Positions 61,009 to 64,000 of a stretch of DNA of 64,000 nt are shown here, one piece after another. The notes beneath the pieces were generated by a model. It did not search any database. It was given only the letters and a program-made list of their open reading frames with translations, and was not told where the DNA came from. Each line of letters opens with the position of its first letter. Position 1 is the first letter of the stretch. The translations under genes and the position numbers were made by a program. This DNA comes from Agrobacterium rosae (GTDB taxonomy: Bacteria > Pseudomonadota > Alphaproteobacteria > Rhizobiales > Rhizobiaceae), in NCBI RefSeq assembly GCF_002915175.1, contig NZ_NXEJ01000002.1, positions 154,236-218,235 on the forward strand. The letters are read 5' to 3'.

Positions 61009-61084
61009 CACAGTCTTTGACTGTAAATACCCTCCTTGGGTGTTTCCTCCCTAGACTTGACCGCGCTAAGGCGCGGTTTTTTTT
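61009..61084 (+). ncRNA. mmgR: suhB/mmgR (alpha-r8) small regulatory RNA
   Basis: A short transcript is bounded by a good sigma70-type promoter and a strong terminator (ACCGCGC/GCGCGGT stem at 61060-61077 with a run of eight T). Its body has CU-rich, single-stranded stretches (CCTCCTTGGGTGTTTCCTCC) that could pair with ribosome sites. It lies opposite and upstream of an inositol monophosphatase-family gene. The suhB motif was described in alphaproteobacteria in just this setting, and its Sinorhizobium member MmgR is about 77 bases and influences polyhydroxybutyrate granules. The identity rests on recognition and position, not on a covariance search. Confidence 0.75.
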
Positions 61085-61132
61085 GCGCAGGCAGCGCCCG
61101 CGCTCATTCTTCACTCAGCAAAATCGAAGTTG

Positions 61133-62017
61133 CTATTCGGCGGCAAATGCCATGTCGTTTGCGTATTCCGACACGAACATCGAAAGCTGACGCATGAACG
61201 TATCCAGCGCGGACTGCACGGCGTAAAATTCTGCCGTTTTCAAAAGGGTCTTCTCATCCACATAGAGGGCGCGGTTGACCTCGATCTGCAGCGCGTGAAG
61301 AGAGCGGACCGGGCGACCGTAATGTTCAGTGATGAACCCGCCCGCGTAAGGCTTGTTGCAGACGGCGGTAAAGCCCAGTTCTTCCAGCAGATACAGCGCA
61401 GCGCGGGAGATTTCCGCTGACGCGCTGGTGCCGTACCGGTCTCCGATGATGACGTCGGGCCGGATGTTGGAACCGGCGAGGCGGATGTTGCCTGGCATCG
61501 AGTGACAATCGATCAGCACCGCCATGCCGAAGGCGGCATGAGTGCGCGAGACAAGCTTTCTCAGGCAGGCATGATACGGCTTGTAGATGTTTTCTATTCG
61601 GCTGATGCCTTCGTCTACCGGCAGCCTGTGGGCGTAGATGTCCATGTTCTCTGCGACGATGCGCGGCACGGTGCCGAGACCGCCTGCCACGCGCATGGAG
61701 CCGATATTGGCGTAAGATGGCAGCGGGCCATCGAACATGCGCTGATCGAGCTCGTACGGCTCGCGGTTGACGTCCAGATAGGCGCGCGGAAAATTGGCTT
61801 TGAGGAGCGGCGCGCCGATATCGGTGGCGCTGGAAAACAGCTCGTCGACGAAGTGATCTTCGGACCGGCGGATTTCGTAGGCGTTCAGTCGGGATGATTC
61901 GAGGAACGAAACGGGGTAGCAGCGGCCGCTGTGGGGAGAGTTATACACGAACGGAATGCTGTGAACGGCGGGTTCGTGCACTTCGAAGAGTTCGTACTCG
62001 CCCGTGACCCAGTCCAT
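61133..62017 (-). CDS. N-formylglutamate amidohydrolase
   Basis: A 294-residue zinc amidohydrolase-like protein. VYNSPHSGRCYP, RSEDHFVDELFSSATDIGAP, NFPRAYLDVNREPYELDQRM and VLIDCHSMPG are the family's conserved blocks, with the HSG and DCHSMP histidines as likely metal ligands. The enzyme releases formate from N-formylglutamate in histidine breakdown, but other hut genes are absent here, so the substrate is less certain. It is divergent from cpdR, a neighbour pair common in rhizobia. Confidence 0.9.
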   Translation of the reverse strand: MDWVTGEYELFEVHEPAVHSIPFVYNSPHSGRCYPVSFLESSRLNAYEIRRSEDHFVDELFSSATDIGAPLLKANFPRAYLDVNREPYELDQRMFDGPLPSYANIGSMRVAGGLGTVPRIVAENMDIYAHRLPVDEGISRIENIYKPYHACLRKLVSRTHAAFGMAVLIDCHSMPGNIRLAGSNIRPDVIIGDRYGTSASAEISRAALYLLEELGFTAVCNKPYAGGFITEHYGRPVRSLHALQIEVNRALYVDEKTLLKTAEFYAVQSALDTFMRQLSMFVSEYANDMAFAAE

Positions 62018-62199
62018 TCCGCCCCGTTTACCATGTCATAATTCTGCCAGAAGCTTCATGTTGCCAGTTAAGGCAGAGCAAGTCCATACTGTGCGTCAGT
62101 CACCCGAGTCATGATTCTACCGTTCACACGATATTTACTGAAAACACGGTATGATCGAGATAAGGTAATCCCAGTAAATCAGAAGTTACGGTCACTTAA

Positions 62200-62562
62200 A
62201 TGGTACAGAAAATTCTTCTCGCGGAAGATGACAACGATATGCGCCGCTTTCTCGTGAAGGCGCTGGAGAAAGCCGGTTACAAGGTTTCCTCTTTCGACAA
62301 CGGCGCAAGCGCCTATGACCGGCTTCGTGAGGAGCCTTTCTCGCTTCTGCTGACCGACATCGTCATGCCTGAGATGGACGGCATCGAGCTGGCGCGCCGC
62401 GCCACCGAACTCGACCCGGACCTCAAGGTCATGTTCATCACCGGTTTCGCAGCGGTCGCGCTCAACGCTGATTCGAAGGCGCCGAAGGATGCGAAGGTGC
62501 TTTCCAAGCCTTTCCACCTGCGTGATCTCGTCGATGAAGTGAACAAACTCCTTGTGGCATAA
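62200..62562 (+). CDS. cpdR: CpdR-type single-domain response regulator
   Basis: A 120-residue receiver domain with acidic pocket AEDDNDMRR, phospho-acceptor Asp53 (LLTDIVMPEMDG), Thr in FITGF and Lys in SKPFHLRDL. The sequence is that of alphaproteobacterial CpdR, which in its unphosphorylated form brings ClpXP to the cell pole for degradation of CtrA and other cell-cycle proteins and is phosphorylated via ChpT. There is no output domain. I see no clear CtrA site in the 180 bases upstream. Confidence 0.93.
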   Translation: MVQKILLAEDDNDMRRFLVKALEKAGYKVSSFDNGASAYDRLREEPFSLLLTDIVMPEMDGIELARRATELDPDLKVMFITGFAAVALNADSKAPKDAKVLSKPFHLRDLVDEVNKLLVA

Positions 62563-62568
62563 GGCCTC

Positions 62569-62632
62569 GCATAAACCTTTCACAAAACTGAAAAAAAGCA
62601 GTTGACGCTTCATCCAGTTTTGTGATTTATGC
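62569..62632. promoter_or_regulatory. Inverted repeat over the tRNA-Val promoter
   Basis: GCATAAA and CACAAAACTG (62569-62590) are mirrored by CAGTTTTGTG and TTTATGC (62615-62632). The tRNA promoter elements TTGACG (62602-62607) and, 17 bases later, ATTTAT overlap the right arm. The dyad could end cpdR transcription, although no T-tract follows, or bind a protein at the tRNA promoter. Confidence 0.5.
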
Positions 62633-62644
62633 GGCGCAACGGAT

Positions 62645-62719
<75 letters not shown>

Positions 62720-62733
62720 TCCAGTTTCGTTTG

Positions 62734-62764
62734 AAGGTCTTGCAAGAAATTGCGAGGCCTTTTT
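62734..62764 (+). terminator. Rho-independent terminator after tRNA-Val
   Basis: AAGGTCTTGCAA and TTGCGAGGCCTT form a 12-bp stem (with two G-T pairs) around GAAA, followed by TTTT. Confidence 0.82.
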
Positions 62765-62922
62765 GCGTTGTGGGTGACAGGTTCATCACATCCAGCCGCC
62801 GTGATCGGCAGAGGGTTTATATGTCGGGGTTGGTATCATGCGAATCAGCGCCCGCCGACACAATCAGCACCATTGCTCCGCGCCTGTGCTATACGCTGGA
62901 GACCCACATAAGGAATTGAGCG

Positions 62923-63162
62923 ATGACCAAGATCAGACTGATTGTTATTGCCGCTTATAAATCTGACGACGAGGGGAATATGGTTGAGGCATTTGAGCCA
63001 AAGCAGATGCCGACTGAGGACCGGGCGATACGCGAGGGGAAAACATTATCCAGCCAGTACGAGGGTGTCTTAGCTTGGGCGCGTGATGCAGACCCAGATA
63101 TCGGGGAATACGGTCCTCCAACCATCATCTACCAGCACGGTGAAATTCCGGACATTGGTTGA
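62923..63162 (+). CDS. Hypothetical protein next to tRNA-Val
   Basis: A 79-residue acidic protein, MTKIRLIVIAAYKSDDEGNM to EIPDIG, with no signal peptide or membrane helix. AAGGA lies eight bases before the ATG. The pattern (short beta strand at the start, then a charged helix-like centre and a Pro-rich end) gives no family I recognise. It sits alone between a tRNA and a thioesterase gene, but there is no integrase or attachment-site repeat nearby to suggest an island. Confidence 0.6.
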   Translation: MTKIRLIVIAAYKSDDEGNMVEAFEPKQMPTEDRAIREGKTLSSQYEGVLAWARDADPDIGEYGPPTIIYQHGEIPDIG

Positions 63163-63257
63163 TACGTTCGACAAAATGTGAGTACGGTACTTTTGTCAGA
63201 TGAATTGTGTCGTCTCCTGCCTCGCATCCGTGACAGTCAGATCCTGGAGTTGGCACT

Positions 63258-63659
63258 CTAAGCGGTCAACGGTTCATTCCTTTGAACCGCGCGCGGGTTC
63301 CCCTCATCATCCACTGCCACCATGATGAACACGGCTTCCGTGACCTTGTCACGGGACTGTTCGGAGTAGCGCCGGGTCCAGGCTTCTATCTTGAGGGTGA
63401 TGGAGGTGCGGCCGACTTTTTCGATGCGGGTGTAGACGCAGAGCGTATCGCCGATTTTGACGGGTTTCTTGAAGACGATTTCGTGGACGGCGACTGTCAC
63501 GGTGCGACCGCCTGCAACGTCATTGGCGCGCACGAAAGCGGCCAAGTCCATCTGTGACATGACCCATCCGCCGAAAATATCACCTGCCGGGTTTGCGTCG
63601 GCTGGCATGGCGAGGGTGCGGAGGGTGAGTTCCATATCTGTGGGCGGCTGTAATTCCAT
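63258..63659 (-). CDS. Acyl-CoA thioesterase, hot-dog fold
   Basis: About 133 residues of the YciA-like type: MELTLRTLAMPADANPAGDI, then FGGWVMSQMDLAAF with the catalytic Asp, and PVKIGDTLCVYTRIEKVGRT. It hydrolyses short to medium acyl-CoAs. The start at 63659 (MELQPPTDM) is the common start of the family. A GTG nine codons earlier is possible, with AAAAGG in between that would favour the downstream start. Confidence 0.88.
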   Translation of the reverse strand: MELQPPTDMELTLRTLAMPADANPAGDIFGGWVMSQMDLAAFVRANDVAGGRTVTVAVHEIVFKKPVKIGDTLCVYTRIEKVGRTSITLKIEAWTRRYSEQSRDKVTEAVFIMVAVDDEGNPRAVQRNEPLTA

Positions 63660-63830
63660 TCTTGAAAACCTTTTCTCTAAATTCACCTGACGATACGCAA
63701 GGATGCGTACAGCATTGACAGGGAAATCAGCATTGATTTTCAGGAAGACAAGCGATGCGTCAGCCGCATGTTGTCACCAGCAGGCATGGGAAAATCGCAG
63801 GTTTTCGCGCGTTCGAGCCTACGGCGGACC

Positions 63831-64000
63831 TTAGCTGCCTATATTCTCGACAGTCAGTGTGCGGCCATGTGCCGACGCTATGCGTACACGTGTTCCTGCG
63901 GGCAGGTCTTCGCCCTGCACCGACCACCACGTGTCATCCAGTCTGATCCGACCCCGACCTTCGGTAATCGGCTCCTGAAGTGTGGCTGTCCGACCGATGA
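63831..64000 (-). CDS. NfeD-like C-terminal domain protein (partial)
   Basis: A minus-strand frame enters from the right edge and ends with TAA at 63831-63833. The visible 56 codons read IGRTATLQEPITEGRGRIRL, DDTWWSVQGEDLPAGTRVRI and ASAHGRTLTVENIGS. This is the OB-fold soluble domain of NfeD-type membrane proteins, which usually sit beside a stomatin/SPFH protein gene. The start lies outside the window. The 144 bases between it and the thioesterase hold no gene. Confidence 0.8.
   Translation of the reverse strand, partial: IGRTATLQEPITEGRGRIRLDDTWWSVQGEDLPAGTRVRIASAHGRTLTVENIGS

Overview
The window looks like a chromosomal segment of an alphaproteobacterium of the Rhizobiaceae, most likely the Agrobacterium/Rhizobium group. 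The main reasons are the gene order glgP-glgB-glgC-glgA-pgm-glgX, the heterotetrameric sarcosine oxidase operon soxBDAG, a CpdR-type response regulator beside an N-formylglutamate amidohydrolase, a group IV ornithine decarboxylase behind a long structured leader, and a suhB/mmgR-type small RNA upstream of an inositol monophosphatase-family gene. Coding density is high, and the strong GC bias in third codon positions creates many long antisense shadow frames. I see no transposase, integrase, phage module or CRISPR array.

Layout. 1-8 kb: DUF1007 protein, LysR regulator with a perfect 11-bp-arm palindrome upstream, ornithine decarboxylase behind a speF-like leader, GNAT acetyltransferase, PEP-mutase/isocitrate-lyase-like enzyme, Ada, an internally deleted copy of the acetyltransferase, and an outer-membrane barrel protein. 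8-16 kb: small secreted protein, VOC protein, WD40 protein, CobW GTPase, creatininase, MarR and LacI regulators, a 2-hydroxyacid dehydrogenase and a PuuD-like amidotransferase. 16-25 kb: a TRAP transporter (substrate-binding gene convergent to its permease genes), a cytochrome oxidase subunit IV, an ABC exporter, a bdcA/bdcR-like pair, a TPR lipoprotein and rpsU. 25-31 kb: sarcosine oxidase operon with an extra secreted protein gene between soxB and soxD. 31-38 kb: LysE, YifB, dut, prfC, an APC permease and a MaoC hydratase. 38-49 kb: glycogen operon. 49-57.6 kb: TadG-like VWA protein, then a three-gene transglutaminase/ATP-grasp/DUF2126 operon predicted to make or attach a peptide. 57.8-64 kb: a SbmA/YddA-like ABC protein with a dead ATPase domain, HisN-like phosphatase, the small RNA, N-formylglutamate amidohydrolase, cpdR, tRNA-Val(GAC), an acyl-CoA thioesterase and a partial NfeD-like gene at the right edge.

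How it fits together. The glycogen genes form one almost gap-free minus-strand operon for synthesis and breakdown. The sox genes form a translationally coupled plus-strand operon for sarcosine demethylation with tetrahydrofolate. The least understood part is the divergent unit at 50.9-59.6 kb: two transglutaminase-fold proteins, a permuted ATP-grasp/alpha-E fusion and, divergently, a peptide-transporter-like protein without functional ATPase motifs. Also notable are an internally deleted acetyltransferase copy whose differences from the parent are nearly all silent, a large inverted repeat inside the glycogen operon, and a possible short upstream frame overlapping the ornithine decarboxylase start.
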